Positions 33,222 to 41,403 are shown, numbered from the stretch's first letter. The stretch is 46,417 nucleotides of DNA from Clostridiaceae bacterium (GCA_020832135.1 JAFIFG010000043.1:1-46417); one strand, 5' to 3'. Program-made: numbers and translations. The notes: a model not told the origin generated them from the letters alone.

Positions 33222-33995
33222 CTATGAGATTTGTGTAATAACAAGATGTGCTGAAACAGGCCTTGTTCCACCTGCGAGAGGAGTGATGGTTAGTGCCGTT
33301 GGATTACCAGCAGGATTTCGCACAGTGAGTATTGAATTGATGCTTGTCGTAGTCACAAGAGCCATTCCTACTATCTGAGTTGTGCCTGTCGCTCGACCGA
33401 CCACTGTATAGGCAAGGTCAGCGCCATTGAGAGTTAAAATCAGTTGGCCTGCTTCGCTCACGCTCACCTGAAACATGATCTGATAAGTGCCAATATCAGA
33501 TAAGTTAAATGTGTTAGGGCCAGTACGGAAAATAGTAGTCCCGCTAGTAGGTCCATCTTGGGGAAAGTCTACATCTGTACCGGGAGCAACTGTTGCAGCA
33601 TTATCAGGAGGCATCAACGCATAAAAATCTGCGTAGGCTAACAACCCTCCAGCTGGTCCCTGAGGTCCTTCTGGCCCTTGCTCACCTTGAGGTCCCTGAG
33701 GTCCTGTAGGTCCTTGTTCACCTTGAATACCTTGTTCCCCTTGAGGTCCTTGAGGTCCTGTAGGTCCTTGTTCACCTTGAATACCTTGTTCCCCTTGAGG
33801 TCCCTGAGGTCCTGGAAGACCTTGAGGACCTTTACGACCTTTTGGACCTTGTGGGCCTTGAGGTCCAGGAGGACATTTTTTGCATGGCTTTGGACGTCGG
33901 TTAAAGCAACGGAATTTAACAGAATTACCTTTACAATCATCATATATAATATAACAATTGTTTGTTAGTGTATTTTTATCTCCGTTACATGTCAT
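33222..33995 (-). CDS. BclA-like collagen-repeat exosporium protein
   Basis: 257 aa from ATG 33995 (AAAGGAGGTTTTGAC upstream; longer frames lack a site). Residues 1-42 form a Cys-containing leader ([24 protein letters not shown]). Residues ~43-116 are Gly-x-y collagen repeats, mostly GPQ, GEQ, GIQ and GPT. Residues ~117-257 form a BclA/TNF-like C-terminal domain ([41 protein letters not shown]). Such proteins form hair-like filaments on the exosporium. A clear sigma-K-type promoter lies upstream, as expected. Confidence 0.92.
   Translation of the reverse strand: MTCNGDKNTLTNNCYIIYDDCKGNSVKFRCFNRRPKPCKKCPPGPQGPQGPKGRKGPQGLPGPQGPQGEQGIQGEQGPTGPQGPQGEQGIQGEQGPTGPQGPQGEQGPEGPQGPAGGLLAYADFYALMPPDNAATVAPGTDVDFPQDGPTSGTTIFRTGPNTFNLSDIGTYQIMFQVSVSEAGQLILTLNGADLAYTVVGRATGTTQIVGMALVTTTSINSILTVRNPAGNPTALTITPLAGGTRPVSAHLVITQIS
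33700..33800. repeat. Tandem collagen-coding repeats
   Basis: At least two near-identical ~54-base units inside the collagen gene ([18 protein letters not shown] per unit). Such tracts change length by recombination. Confidence 0.75.
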
Positions 33996-34048
33996 GTCAA
34001 AACCTCCTTTTAATAATACAAGATAATATGAAAGCATTATCTTTACTT

Positions 34049-34075
34049 TAGTATATGTTGCATAGCATAGAATGT
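34049..34075 (-). promoter_or_regulatory. Candidate sigma-K promoter of the collagen-like gene
   Basis: Minus strand: AC (34074-34075), exactly 16 bases, CATATACTA (34049-34057): a full match to AC-N16-CATANNNTA. Confidence 0.65.
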
Positions 34076-34182
34076 GATTTTAAGTGTGTCCATGTGAGTG
34101 GAGGAGGTTAATCTTTTTTAGATACTTTACATCAATTTGGTAATTAATCTGACGATGGGAGTAATTACTCCACCAATTGGCA

Positions 34183-34302
34183 GGTAACTTCTATCCGGAC
34201 TATGTTTTATGGATTGATACAGAAGATGTTCAGTATATATCTTTTATTGACCCGAAAGGTTTGTTACCTATAATGCCTGATGGCCCTAAAATTAGTGCTT
34301 AA
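34183..34302 (+). pseudogene. Type III restriction/DEAD-helicase nuclease, C-terminal scrap
   Basis: The frame reads GNFYPDYVLWIDTEDVQYIS then FIDPKGLLPIMPDGPKISA-stop. N-F-Y-P-D-x-V-L-W-I...I-D-P-K-G is the PD-(D/E)xK endonuclease motif found at the C-terminal end of type III res-like DEAD/DEAH helicases. About 40 codons remain of a protein that normally exceeds 900 aa. It indicates that a restriction or defence gene was once here. Confidence 0.6.
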
Positions 34303-34486
34303 TTCATTTATCATGTCAGGGACATCGTCTTTAGATTAAAAAATGTGGTGGACCATGACCAAACCTGAAGGTGAAGCACGGAATGTCCTCTGTCTTGATC
34401 ATGAGGACTGTATAGAGCTAATGATTAGAAAGATTTTATCACAGGTAAAAATAGTTTATAGTAATTATAGGAAGGTAGGTCTAATA

Positions 34487-34718
34487 TTGAAATGTGATAA
34501 GCATTCCATATTAGTGGAAATTGGAGTTTGATCTATTTTGACAGCAGTGGCCCAGGCGGTTACAAAACATCCAAGACCAACTAAATAATAAAGCAAATAG
34601 TATAAATGCAGCTAAAAACACGTTAGAGAATAGGAATTTGAGGCTATCTGCACTAAAAAAAGTGTAGGGTATTGAAACTTAATTTCATTAGTGACTTTAA
34701 GTGCAATACCCTACTTTT
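34487..34718 (+). repeat. Small-peptide module, copy D (nonsense mutation) with terminator
   Basis: From TTG 34487 (AGGAAGGTAGGT upstream) the frame reads LKCDKHSILVEIGV, TGA, SILTAVAQAVTKHPRPTK-stop at 34588. The TGA at 34529-34531 stands where other copies have Trp (TGG). A terminator GTAGGGTATTG (34664-34674) / CAATACCCTAC (34704-34714) plus TTTTA follows, related to those of copies B and C. It is the most diverged copy but keeps the best ribosome site. Confidence 0.55.
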
Positions 34719-34844
34719 ATTTAAATATTGACTCTATATAATTAATATTTTGGTCAGAAGTGTCCTCAATACAGTAAACTATGATATAAAAGGCCATTCA
34801 AAACTGTTGCTGTATCTATGTTATAAAACTTATGAATAAAAAAG

Positions 34845-34873
34845 TTGACAACAAAAATAATAAACTATATAAT
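34845..34873 (+). promoter_or_regulatory. Consensus sigma-A promoter of the OhrR-like gene
   Basis: TTGACA (34845-34850), 17 bases, TATAAT (34868-34873): a perfect housekeeping promoter. A shared AAAATTAAATTTAT element lies downstream at 34895-34908, where a repressor would block elongation or initiation. Confidence 0.85.
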
Positions 34874-34894
34874 AAGTCTATAAATTGATTTATC

Positions 34895-34908
34895 AAAATT
34901 AAATTTAT
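34895..34908. promoter_or_regulatory. Candidate operator of the OhrR-like regulator (site 1)
   Basis: AAAATTAAATTTAT with the inverted repeat AAATTAAATTT at its core. The identical 14 bases recur at 35426-35439 before the peroxidase genes. Assignment to this regulator is inferred. Confidence 0.45.
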
Positions 34909-34935
34909 TCAAATTATTATATGGAGAGGATAAAC

Positions 34936-35370
34936 ATGTCTAAATACGACAAAATAAAATTAGAAAATCAAATATGCTTTCCACTATATGCTTTATCAAG
35001 GGAAGTAATAAAACTATATAAACCAATACTTGATAAATATAACTTAACATATACCCAGTATATAGCTATGTTAGTTATATGGGAAGAAGAAAAAATTATA
35101 TTTAAGGAATTAGGACAACGGTTACATTTAGATTCAGGGACTCTTACTCCAGTAGTTAATAAATTAGTAGCTATGGAATTAGTTATTAAATATAGGAATA
35201 AAGAAGATGATAGAGTAGTTACTGTAGAACTAACAGAGAAAGGAGAGGCATTAAGGGAGAATATACTTGACGTTCCAGACCAAGTATATTGTAATTTTAA
35301 AGGTGATGTAGAAGATGTCATTCTACTTAAGAAATATTTAGATAAGCTTTTAAATACAATAGATAGATAA
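34936..35370 (+). CDS. MarR-family regulator, OhrR-like (peroxide-sensing)
   Basis: 144 aa from ATG 34936 (GGAGAGG upstream; an earlier in-frame ATG at 34921 overlaps that site). The N-terminus NQICFPLYALSREVIKLYKP carries Cys14 in the position of the reactive cysteine of OhrR. The winged helix (~50-105) has QRLHLDSGTLTPVVNKLVAM and the wing NKEDDRVVTVELTEKG. OhrR-type proteins release DNA when the Cys is oxidised by organic peroxides. Two glutathione peroxidases follow, 104 bases downstream, and are the obvious targets. Confidence 0.85.
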   Translation: MSKYDKIKLENQICFPLYALSREVIKLYKPILDKYNLTYTQYIAMLVIWEEEKIIFKELGQRLHLDSGTLTPVVNKLVAMELVIKYRNKEDDRVVTVELTEKGEALRENILDVPDQVYCNFKGDVEDVILLKKYLDKLLNTIDR

Positions 35371-35425
35371 AATAAGTTAGATTCTGTATAGAATTTAACT
35401 TTATATTTAGTAAAATTAGTTTTAT

Positions 35426-35439
35426 AAAATTAAATTTAT
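35426..35439. promoter_or_regulatory. Candidate operator before the peroxidase genes (site 2)
   Basis: A second exact copy of AAAATTAAATTTAT, 36 bases before the first peroxidase start. The region is very AT-rich, so chance identity is possible. Confidence 0.4.
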
Positions 35440-35474
35440 ATAAACTATGTTTATTTTAAAAGGAGTGATTAGAT

Positions 35475-35957
35475 ATGAATTTTTATGATTTTACAGCAAG
35501 AGATATTAATGGGAAAGAAGTAAGTATGAAGGATTGCAAAGGAAAGGTGGTTTTAATAGTAAACACCGCAAGTAAATGTGGATTAACTCATCAATTTAAA
35601 GATTTAGAGGATTTATACCAAGAATATAAGAAAAAAGGACTTGAAATTTTAGGTTTTCCTTGTAATCAATTTGCAAAACAAGACTCAGGTAGTAATGAGG
35701 AAATACAACAGTTTTGTCAGTTGAATTATGGGGTTACATTTACTATGTTTGAAAAGATAGATGTAAATGGTAAAAATGCACATCCGTTATATACCTATTT
35801 GAAAAGCCAAGATAAAGGATTATTTAGTGAGAAAATAAAATGGAATTTTACGAAGTTTTTAATTGATGCTAAAGGAAATGTAATAAAAAGGTATGCACCT
35901 ATGGTTTCACCACTAAAAATTAAAAAAGATATAGAAAAACTATTAAATGTTTACTAA
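35475..35957 (+). CDS. Glutathione peroxidase-family thiol peroxidase (first of two)
   Basis: 160 aa; AAAAGGAGTGATT precedes the ATG. The peroxidatic site is a cysteine, not selenocysteine: NTASKCGLT (Cys35). A second conserved Cys lies in LGFPCNQF (Cys63), and KWNFTKFLI completes the catalytic Trp/Asn set. These monomeric enzymes reduce hydroperoxides, usually with thioredoxin in bacteria rather than glutathione. It is followed 26 bases later by a paralogue and preceded by the OhrR-like regulator. Confidence 0.92.
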   Translation: MNFYDFTARDINGKEVSMKDCKGKVVLIVNTASKCGLTHQFKDLEDLYQEYKKKGLEILGFPCNQFAKQDSGSNEEIQQFCQLNYGVTFTMFEKIDVNGKNAHPLYTYLKSQDKGLFSEKIKWNFTKFLIDAKGNVIKRYAPMVSPLKIKKDIEKLLNVY

Positions 35958-35983
35958 TTTTATGGAATGGAGGAGTATATGAA

Positions 35984-36535
35984 ATGAATATTTACGACTT
36001 TACTTTGGAGAATATCCATGGAAAGACAGTGTCTTTAAAGGATTACAAAGGAAAGGTTATTTTAATAGTAAACACAGCAAGTAAGTGTGGTTTTACACCC
36101 CAGTATGAGGATTTACAAAAACTCTATGCTCGATATCATGACCAAGGCTTTGAAATTTTGGGCTTTCCATGCAGTCAATTTATGGAGCAAGAGTTTAGTA
36201 ATAATGAAGAAATTAAATCTTTTTGTTCTATAAATTATGGAGTAACCTTTCCTATGTTCAAAAAAATTAATGTGAATGGAAGGGGTGCACATCCATTATA
36301 TAAGCACCTGAAAGAAAATGCACCATTCAAGGGCTTTGATATGAATAATTCCACCAATAAGATTCTAAATGCAATGATCAAGGAAAAGTTCCCTCAATTT
36401 TCCATAGGAAATGAAATAAGGTGGAATTTCACAAAGTTTTTAGTCGATCAAGGAGGAAATATAGTTGAAAGATTTGAATCTGCCGTAGATCCCATGGATA
36501 TTGAATCTTATCTTCTTAACTATATTAAGAAATAG
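35984..36535 (+). CDS. Glutathione peroxidase-family thiol peroxidase (second of two)
   Basis: 183 aa; ATGGAGGAGTATATGAA precedes the start. It shares the motifs NTASKCGFT (Cys35), LGFPCSQF (Cys63) and RWNFTKFLV with its neighbour but has a ~20-residue insertion ([20 protein letters not shown]) before the final Trp motif, as in longer GPx proteins. The pair are clear paralogues; the insertion suggests they differ in substrate or partner, or that one came from elsewhere, rather than a very recent duplication. Confidence 0.92.
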   Translation: MNIYDFTLENIHGKTVSLKDYKGKVILIVNTASKCGFTPQYEDLQKLYARYHDQGFEILGFPCSQFMEQEFSNNEEIKSFCSINYGVTFPMFKKINVNGRGAHPLYKHLKENAPFKGFDMNNSTNKILNAMIKEKFPQFSIGNEIRWNFTKFLVDQGGNIVERFESAVDPMDIESYLLNYIKK

Positions 36536-36574
36536 AACTTAGGAGGCTCCAGTTTTTTCTAATACTTCTTGTTT

Positions 36575-36630
36575 AAAAACCGCAGTTACAGCGATACGGT
36601 GAACCATACCATAAGTAACGGCGGTTTTTT
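36575..36630 (+). terminator. Terminator/small repeat after the peroxidase genes
   Basis: AAAAACCGCAGTTAC (36575-36589) pairs with GTAACGGCGGTTTTT (36615-36629) with one mismatch, enclosing GATACGGTGAACCATACC. It has a T-run on each strand. The core GATACGGTGAACC recurs at 41543 in another hairpin. Confidence 0.75.
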
Positions 36631-36793
36631 CTGCGTAGAGGATGAAGTGTGACATCTGCACTGATAAAAATCCAAGAAAGTCAAAGTAATAATATTGGAT
36701 TAATTCCTTTTTTTATTAATACTAGAGGTTGAGTAAACCTAGAATATATAAAATTAGTCATAAAGCTATACACAACAAATGTAGAATAGATAT

Positions 36794-36829
36794 ACTATAA
36801 ACTGAAAAATTTTTATTTCAGTTCATAGT
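36794..36829. repeat. Inverted repeat
   Basis: ACTATAAACTGAAA (36794-36807) pairs with TTTCAGTTCATAGT (36816-36829) apart from one position. Its role is unclear. Confidence 0.6.
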
Positions 36830-36866
36830 AACGGAAAAAATGTACATACAAAAACACTTAGACTTT

Positions 36867-36900
36867 AGTTACTACTCATATATGAGTAGTAACTTTTGTT
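36867..36900 (+). terminator. Rho-independent terminator
   Basis: AGTTACTACTC (36867-36877), ATATAT, GAGTAGTAACT (36884-36894), then TTTGTT. Confidence 0.8.
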
Positions 36901-37127
36901 ATGTTAAGAATAATTCAGAAGCATTATTTAGCTTTAAGTGAAGTGTAAAAAATACTAGGAAAAGGATATTATTAGATTTTTTTTAGTTCTGAAAATAAAA
37001 TGAATGAGGTGATTAAAGGGCATTTAGAATTAGGTTTTTAGCATTTGATAAAGGAAAACAGCAATGAAATAAATTTAAAAGGGAAAGACTATAAAAGATT
37101 AAAATGCGTTTTGAAGGAGGAAATAGA

Positions 37128-37817
37128 ATGAAGCGTTTTCTACTGGTGGAGGATGAGCAGATTTTAGCTAAAAACATTGCTTTTTTTCTTGAACGTGAAG
37201 GATATGAAGTAGATATAAAACATGATGGAGAAGCGGGATGGGCATCTTACTTATTAAAAGCATATGACCTTATTTTATTAGACTGGACATTACCCAAAAA
37301 AGATGGCTTAGAGCTTTGTAGAGAAATACGAAAAAAATCAAATGTCCCAATTATAATGATTACTGCTAAAAGCGAAATTTTAGATAAGATAATAGGGTTA
37401 GAGCTGGGAGCGGACGATTATATTGTTAAACCCTTTGATCTACGGGAATTATTGGCTAGGATTCATGCTTTATTACGAAGAAATGAAACAACCAGTAGTG
37501 AAGAACATGTGGAGCAGTATATTGAATATGAAGGACTTAGATTAGATAGAGAAAAGCTACTTATCTTATTCGAAGGTCAATCAATTCATCTAACTGTTAA
37601 TGAGTATAGATTGATGGAACTTTTGATGAAAAAGCCAGATAATGTCTACTCCCGTGAATTTATATATGAGCAGGTTTGGGAAGGTGCATTAGGATATAAT
37701 GACCGAACCGTAGACGTCACCATTAGCCGATTACGGAAAAAGTTAATGGAGCTTTCGGATAGGAAATACTTTCATGCCGTGAGAGGGATGGGTTATCGCT
37801 TTGGAGGAAAGTCATGA
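37128..37817 (+). CDS. OmpR/PhoB-family response regulator
   Basis: 229 aa from ATG 37128, chosen because GAAGGAGG lies 9 bases upstream (an in-frame ATG at 37104 has none). The receiver domain has VEDEQ, phospho-acceptor Asp52 in LILLDWTLPKKDG and the KPFD motif; the winged helix (~130-225) ends in AVRGMGYRFG. The stop overlaps the kinase start by 4 bases. The repeated palindrome before the two Gmad2 genes just downstream is a good candidate binding site. Confidence 0.92.
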   Translation: MKRFLLVEDEQILAKNIAFFLEREGYEVDIKHDGEAGWASYLLKAYDLILLDWTLPKKDGLELCREIRKKSNVPIIMITAKSEILDKIIGLELGADDYIVKPFDLRELLARIHALLRRNETTSSEEHVEQYIEYEGLRLDREKLLILFEGQSIHLTVNEYRLMELLMKKPDNVYSREFIYEQVWEGALGYNDRTVDVTISRLRKKLMELSDRKYFHAVRGMGYRFGGKS

Positions 37818-39178
37818 AAATCAAATATCAGTTATGGGGGATTTTTTCCAGCTTATTTATTGTCGTGTGCCTTACTACATACATGTTTATATTAAATACC
37901 TACGAACAACGTTTACAAGCAGGATATGAGCAAATGTCAATTGCTCAAGGTTATACCATTCTTGACCAATTGAGTGCTACATATCCTGATTCCCCTAACC
38001 GCAGTATTGGTTACCTTGAAAGATACGGTGAAAATCTAAACGGTAGGTTAGTTATGTTGGATCACGAAAAAAAAGTTTTTGCGGATAGCTTCCAGCAACT
38101 CAAACCAAACACAACATTACATCTGGATATATTAGATCAAGATTTTGAATTGGGCTCTCTTTTCACTGAAGCAGAATCTTTTGACTATGTTCAATATACC
38201 TTGATTCCCTTTCAGGCCATAGAAGGGGAAGGTTATTTATTAATTGTTCAAGAAGCTGACCAGCTCAAAGCTGAATTAGAATCCTATAAGACCTGGATGA
38301 TCCAAACGCTACTTATAGTTGTTTTGGCTTTCTTTTTGATTGCATACTTTGTATCCTTCTGGTTTTCTAAACCCATAGAGCAAATTATTGTTCAATTAAA
38401 AAAAATAACTCCCCACAAACGTACTTTCTCTTTTAAATATCCGCGTCGGGATGAAATTAAAGAACTAATTGACACCATACAAAATATGGTGGAAGAGTTG
38501 AACTTATATGACGAAAGACAGCAACGGTTCTTGAGTACTTCCTCACATGAATTAAAAACACCTTTGGCAGCTATTCAGCTAATTCTTGAAAATCTTCCCT
38601 ATGTACGTGAGAATGAAGAAAAGCATGGTGAATTTGTACAAGACCTCTGGTATCAGGTCAAAAAAATGAAACAAATGGTTGACCAGTTACTACAAATTAA
38701 TCGTATAGGGAATACACATCTTCAAAAGGAAACACTAAATGTTCAAGATATACAGAATTATCTCCTACAGTCCTTTCAACACATTGTACAAGACAAGCAA
38801 ATAGTATTAGAATTTGAGCTTGAACCAGTAAATTTATTTGTTGATAGGACACTGTTTCTTGGTGCTCTTGATAATCTAGTTTCCAATGCTATTCGCTATT
38901 CTCCCCAAGGTCAATTGATAAAAATCATCATCAAGGACGATAAAAAACAAAACAAGATAAGTATATGTGATCAAGGTATTGGCATTTCACCAGAGCATTT
39001 GCCCCATATTTTTGAACCCTTTTACCGCTCTAATGATGCAACGGCATGGAATCGAGAGGGCAGCGGTCTAGGATTAACCATTGTAAAGCAAATGGTCAAT
39101 ATGCACAAAGGGCAAATAGACATTGAAACAGAGCAAAACAAAGGAACTTGTGTACATGTATTTTTGCCCAAAATGTAA
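37814..39178 (+). CDS. Sensor histidine kinase
   Basis: 454 aa, overlapping the regulator by 4 bases. Two transmembrane helices (~8-28 and ~160-182) frame a ~130-residue extracytoplasmic sensor domain. A HAMP-like linker follows, then the H-box SSHELKTPLAAIQLI (His245), an N-box (LDNLVSNAIRYS), CDQGIGIS, and GSGLGLTIVKQMVNMHKGQ. These features place it in the EnvZ/PhoR-type class. The signal is unknown. The stop codon lies directly before the palindrome that precedes the GerMN/Gmad2 gene, which suggests that this pair regulates its downstream neighbours. Confidence 0.92.
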   Translation: MKIKYQLWGIFSSLFIVVCLTTYMFILNTYEQRLQAGYEQMSIAQGYTILDQLSATYPDSPNRSIGYLERYGENLNGRLVMLDHEKKVFADSFQQLKPNTTLHLDILDQDFELGSLFTEAESFDYVQYTLIPFQAIEGEGYLLIVQEADQLKAELESYKTWMIQTLLIVVLAFFLIAYFVSFWFSKPIEQIIVQLKKITPHKRTFSFKYPRRDEIKELIDTIQNMVEELNLYDERQQRFLSTSSHELKTPLAAIQLILENLPYVRENEEKHGEFVQDLWYQVKKMKQMVDQLLQINRIGNTHLQKETLNVQDIQNYLLQSFQHIVQDKQIVLEFELEPVNLFVDRTLFLGALDNLVSNAIRYSPQGQLIKIIIKDDKKQNKISICDQGIGISPEHLPHIFEPFYRSNDATAWNREGSGLGLTIVKQMVNMHKGQIDIETEQNKGTCVHVFLPKM

Positions 39179-39232
39179 GTAACAAAAATGTTACATTTCT
39201 TAAATTTACATGATACAGATGGATGGTATAAT
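39179..39232 (+). promoter_or_regulatory. Promoter with palindromic operator before the GerMN/Gmad2 gene
   Basis: GTAACAAAAATGTTAC (39179-39194) is an inverted repeat with arms GTAACA/TGTTAC. A -35-like TTTACA begins 26 bases after its first base (39205), followed by a 16-base spacer and TATAAT (39227-39232). The same arrangement recurs at 40414-40467. Confidence 0.75.
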
Positions 39233-39295
39233 ACAAGCAAGCACAACAATATGCAAACATTTATTTGACTTAAGTTAGAGAAGGAGGTTCGAAGC

Positions 39296-40264
39296 ATGAA
39301 GAGAAAAATGCTGATATTTATGATAATTTTGTTGGTCAGTTTCCTTATATTATCTTCGAGGAGGAAGGATATAACTGTTCCTGATGTGACGAATCCACCA
39401 GCTCTTGAGGAAATAAACCAACCTTTAGAAAATGAAAAGGAAGATGAAAAACAGGAGAGTGTGAATGAAATAAGCAAGAGAAATTTATCTCCAATACCTG
39501 TTGAAAAGGAGGAGATATATCAAGTAGTACTCTATTTTGCTGATAATGATCTAACGAACACTTATCGTATAAGGAAAGAGGTTAAAGCAAGAAGAGAGAA
39601 TCAATTACCGAAGGCTGCACTAGAAGCGTGGATTCGGGGACCGGAACACGAGGAGTTAACAGGAATAATCCCTGCAGATGTGATTATCGAATACGTTGAA
39701 GATATAAATGGAATCGCTCATGTGAGTTTTTCAAGAGACATTCAAAACAGCAACCTAGGTTTCAGTGGAGAATTAATATTTGCTGAACAGGTAGCTATGA
39801 TTATGCAGCAATTTGGATTCAATAAGACTCAAATTTTAATAGAAGGTAGAGTTAGTGAAAGGCTATTTGGAAGTCTTTATATCGGAGATCCAATTGCAGC
39901 AAATGATCCTGAAAGCTATCTATGGGTTAATGAAAAGAAAACTGATCAGTTTGTTTTACAAAATGTAGCTTTTCGAATATATGAACCATCTCTATATGCG
40001 AAAGTAAAGGACCGTATCGTGGTAAGAGGATTGGCCCGGGTCTTTGAAGGAACGATACAATATGAATTTGAAGATGGTCACTTTATTCTAGATAAAGGGT
40101 TTGTAACAGCCACCGAAGGTGCTCCTGGATGGGGAGAATTTGAAATTATCATTGAGCTTGATGAAGTAACTAATTACTCAGGTAGAGTGATCCTTTATGA
40201 AGAGAGCGCCAAAGACGGATCTAGATTACATGAATTGCAAATACCTGTCAACGTTAGGGATTAA
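39296..40264 (+). CDS. GerMN and Gmad2 domain envelope protein
   Basis: 322 aa; GAAGGAGGTTCGAAGC precedes the ATG. An N-terminal signal-anchor (MLIFMIILLVSFLILSS) is followed by an acidic linker, a GerMN domain (~75-195: YQVVLYFADNDLTNTYRIRK, AALEAWIRGPEHEELTGIIP, EQVAMIMQQFGFNKTQILIE) and a Gmad2 Ig-like domain (~222-322: FRIYEPSLYAKVKDRIVVRG, GEFEIIIELDEV). GerM-type proteins act in spore germination and peptidoglycan remodelling, but the domains also occur in vegetative envelope proteins. No lipobox is visible. It lies directly downstream of the two-component pair. Confidence 0.85.
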   Translation: MKRKMLIFMIILLVSFLILSSRRKDITVPDVTNPPALEEINQPLENEKEDEKQESVNEISKRNLSPIPVEKEEIYQVVLYFADNDLTNTYRIRKEVKARRENQLPKAALEAWIRGPEHEELTGIIPADVIIEYVEDINGIAHVSFSRDIQNSNLGFSGELIFAEQVAMIMQQFGFNKTQILIEGRVSERLFGSLYIGDPIAANDPESYLWVNEKKTDQFVLQNVAFRIYEPSLYAKVKDRIVVRGLARVFEGTIQYEFEDGHFILDKGFVTATEGAPGWGEFEIIIELDEVTNYSGRVILYEESAKDGSRLHELQIPVNVRD

Positions 40265-41349
40265 GTTCATTCCTAGAATTTATACTTTCCAAGGCGGTAG
40301 CAAATTCTTTAGATGTTGAAAATCCTTTCAGTTTGAAGCTAGGATTGAGGATAGGGGAAAAAGGTTACTTTGGTCATATGTGCACACTAGGTTATAGGTT
40401 AAAAAGAACTTAGGTAACAAAAATGTTACATTTTATAAATTTCCATGATACAAAGACTGCGTATTATATAAGTAAGCTAGTTAATAAGCACCAAAGGAAG
40501 ATTATTTTATCTTACTTAAAAATTACAAGGAGGTTATTATTATGAAGAAAAAAGTATTAGCAATTTTAATGATTATAATGATGAGTCTAGCTGTTTTATC
40601 CGGTTGTGATAGTGATATGGTAAACCCAGGTACCGGCACTAATGAACCTGGTACAGAGGATATAAGCAATCCTTCGGAAGATCAGAATGAACAGGAAGAA
40701 CAGCAAGAACAGCAAGAGCGGTTTGTATTAGAAAACGAAGCTTTTCGAATTTATGAACCTGTACCCCATGCAGAAGTGGAGGGTCATATTGTTGTTAGAG
40801 GATTAGCGCGAGTTTTTGAAGGAACGATACAATATGAATTTGAAGATGGGCATTTTATTCTAGATAAAGGGTTCACAACAGCTACAGAGGGTGCTCCTGG
40901 GTGGGGAGAATTCGAAATCGTCATTGAAATTGATAAATTAACTACTGGTTCAGCTACAGTGATCCTTTATGAAGAGAGTGCCAAAGATGGATCTAGATTG
41001 CACGAATTGCAAATCCCAGTTAATGTAAAAAACCAGTTTGTATTAGAAAACGAAGCTTTCAAAATTTATGAACCAGCGCCTAATGCAGAAGTGAAGGACA
41101 GTATCGTTGTAAGAGGATTAGCACGGGTTTTTGAAGGAACGATACAATATGAATTTGAAGATGGGCATTTTATTTTAGATAAAGGGTTTGTAACAGCCAC
41201 CGAAGGTGGTCCTGGATGGGGAGAATTTGAAATCATCATTGAGCTTGATGAAGTAACGAATTACTCAGGTAGAGTGATCCTTTACGAAGAAAGTGCCAAA
41301 GACGGGTCTAGAATGCATGAATTGCAAATCCCTGTCAACGTTACAGATT
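39950..41349 (+). repeat. Three near-identical Gmad2-coding repeats
   Basis: Units at ~39950-40261, ~40722-41030 and ~41034-41349. Units 1 and 3 are the closest pair over the section encoding ELDEVTNYSGRVILYEESA, where unit 2 has EIDKLTTGSATVILYEESA. This pattern suggests duplication of the gene and then conversion between copies. Confidence 0.8.
40414..40467 (+). promoter_or_regulatory. Second copy of the palindromic promoter, before the tandem-Gmad2 gene
   Basis: GTAACAAAAATGTTAC (40414-40429), then TTTCCA 26 bases after its first base, a 16-base spacer and TATTAT (40462-40467). Bases between and around (ACATTT, AAATTT, CATGATACA) are also shared with the copy at 39179. Confidence 0.75.
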
Positions 41350-41351
41350 AA
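40542..41351 (+). CDS. Lipoprotein with two tandem Gmad2 domains
   Basis: 269 aa; AAGGAGGTTATTATT precedes the ATG. The signal peptide ends in a lipobox, VLSGC, so the protein is anchored to the membrane by lipid. An acidic, Gln/Glu-rich linker (~25-60) is followed by two Gmad2 domains (~60-162 and ~165-269) that share long identical stretches with each other and with the C-terminal domain of the upstream GerMN protein. The domain is Ig-like; its ligand is unknown. It has its own copy of the palindromic promoter, so it is expected to be co-regulated with the upstream gene. It is unusual in lacking GerMN. Confidence 0.85.
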   Translation: MKKKVLAILMIIMMSLAVLSGCDSDMVNPGTGTNEPGTEDISNPSEDQNEQEEQQEQQERFVLENEAFRIYEPVPHAEVEGHIVVRGLARVFEGTIQYEFEDGHFILDKGFTTATEGAPGWGEFEIVIEIDKLTTGSATVILYEESAKDGSRLHELQIPVNVKNQFVLENEAFKIYEPAPNAEVKDSIVVRGLARVFEGTIQYEFEDGHFILDKGFVTATEGGPGWGEFEIIIELDEVTNYSGRVILYEESAKDGSRMHELQIPVNVTD

Positions 41352-41403
41352 GTACATTACTAAAACTTACACCAAAATACCTTATACCCTCATATGAATG
41401 AAC

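Larger units (their letters stand above)
36536..37127. other. 592-base intergenic region with three hairpins
   Basis: No gene is evident. It holds the gatacggtgaacc hairpin element (36575-36630), a second hairpin (36794-36829) and a strong terminator (36867-36900). The promoter of the following two-component operon should lie between 36900 and 37110, but I see no convincing -35/-10 pair. Confidence 0.6.

Noticed and set aside
33700-33800. Possible CRISPR array
   Set aside because: Repeats are coding collagen triplets without distinct spacers; no cas genes in the window.
33638-33968. Other-frame open segments inside the BclA-like gene
   Set aside because: Repeat-driven shadows of the collagen repeats.
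34343-34531. 62-codon plus-strand frame
   Set aside because: Its 3' part is module copy D up to the TGA; the 5' part has no supported start or motif.
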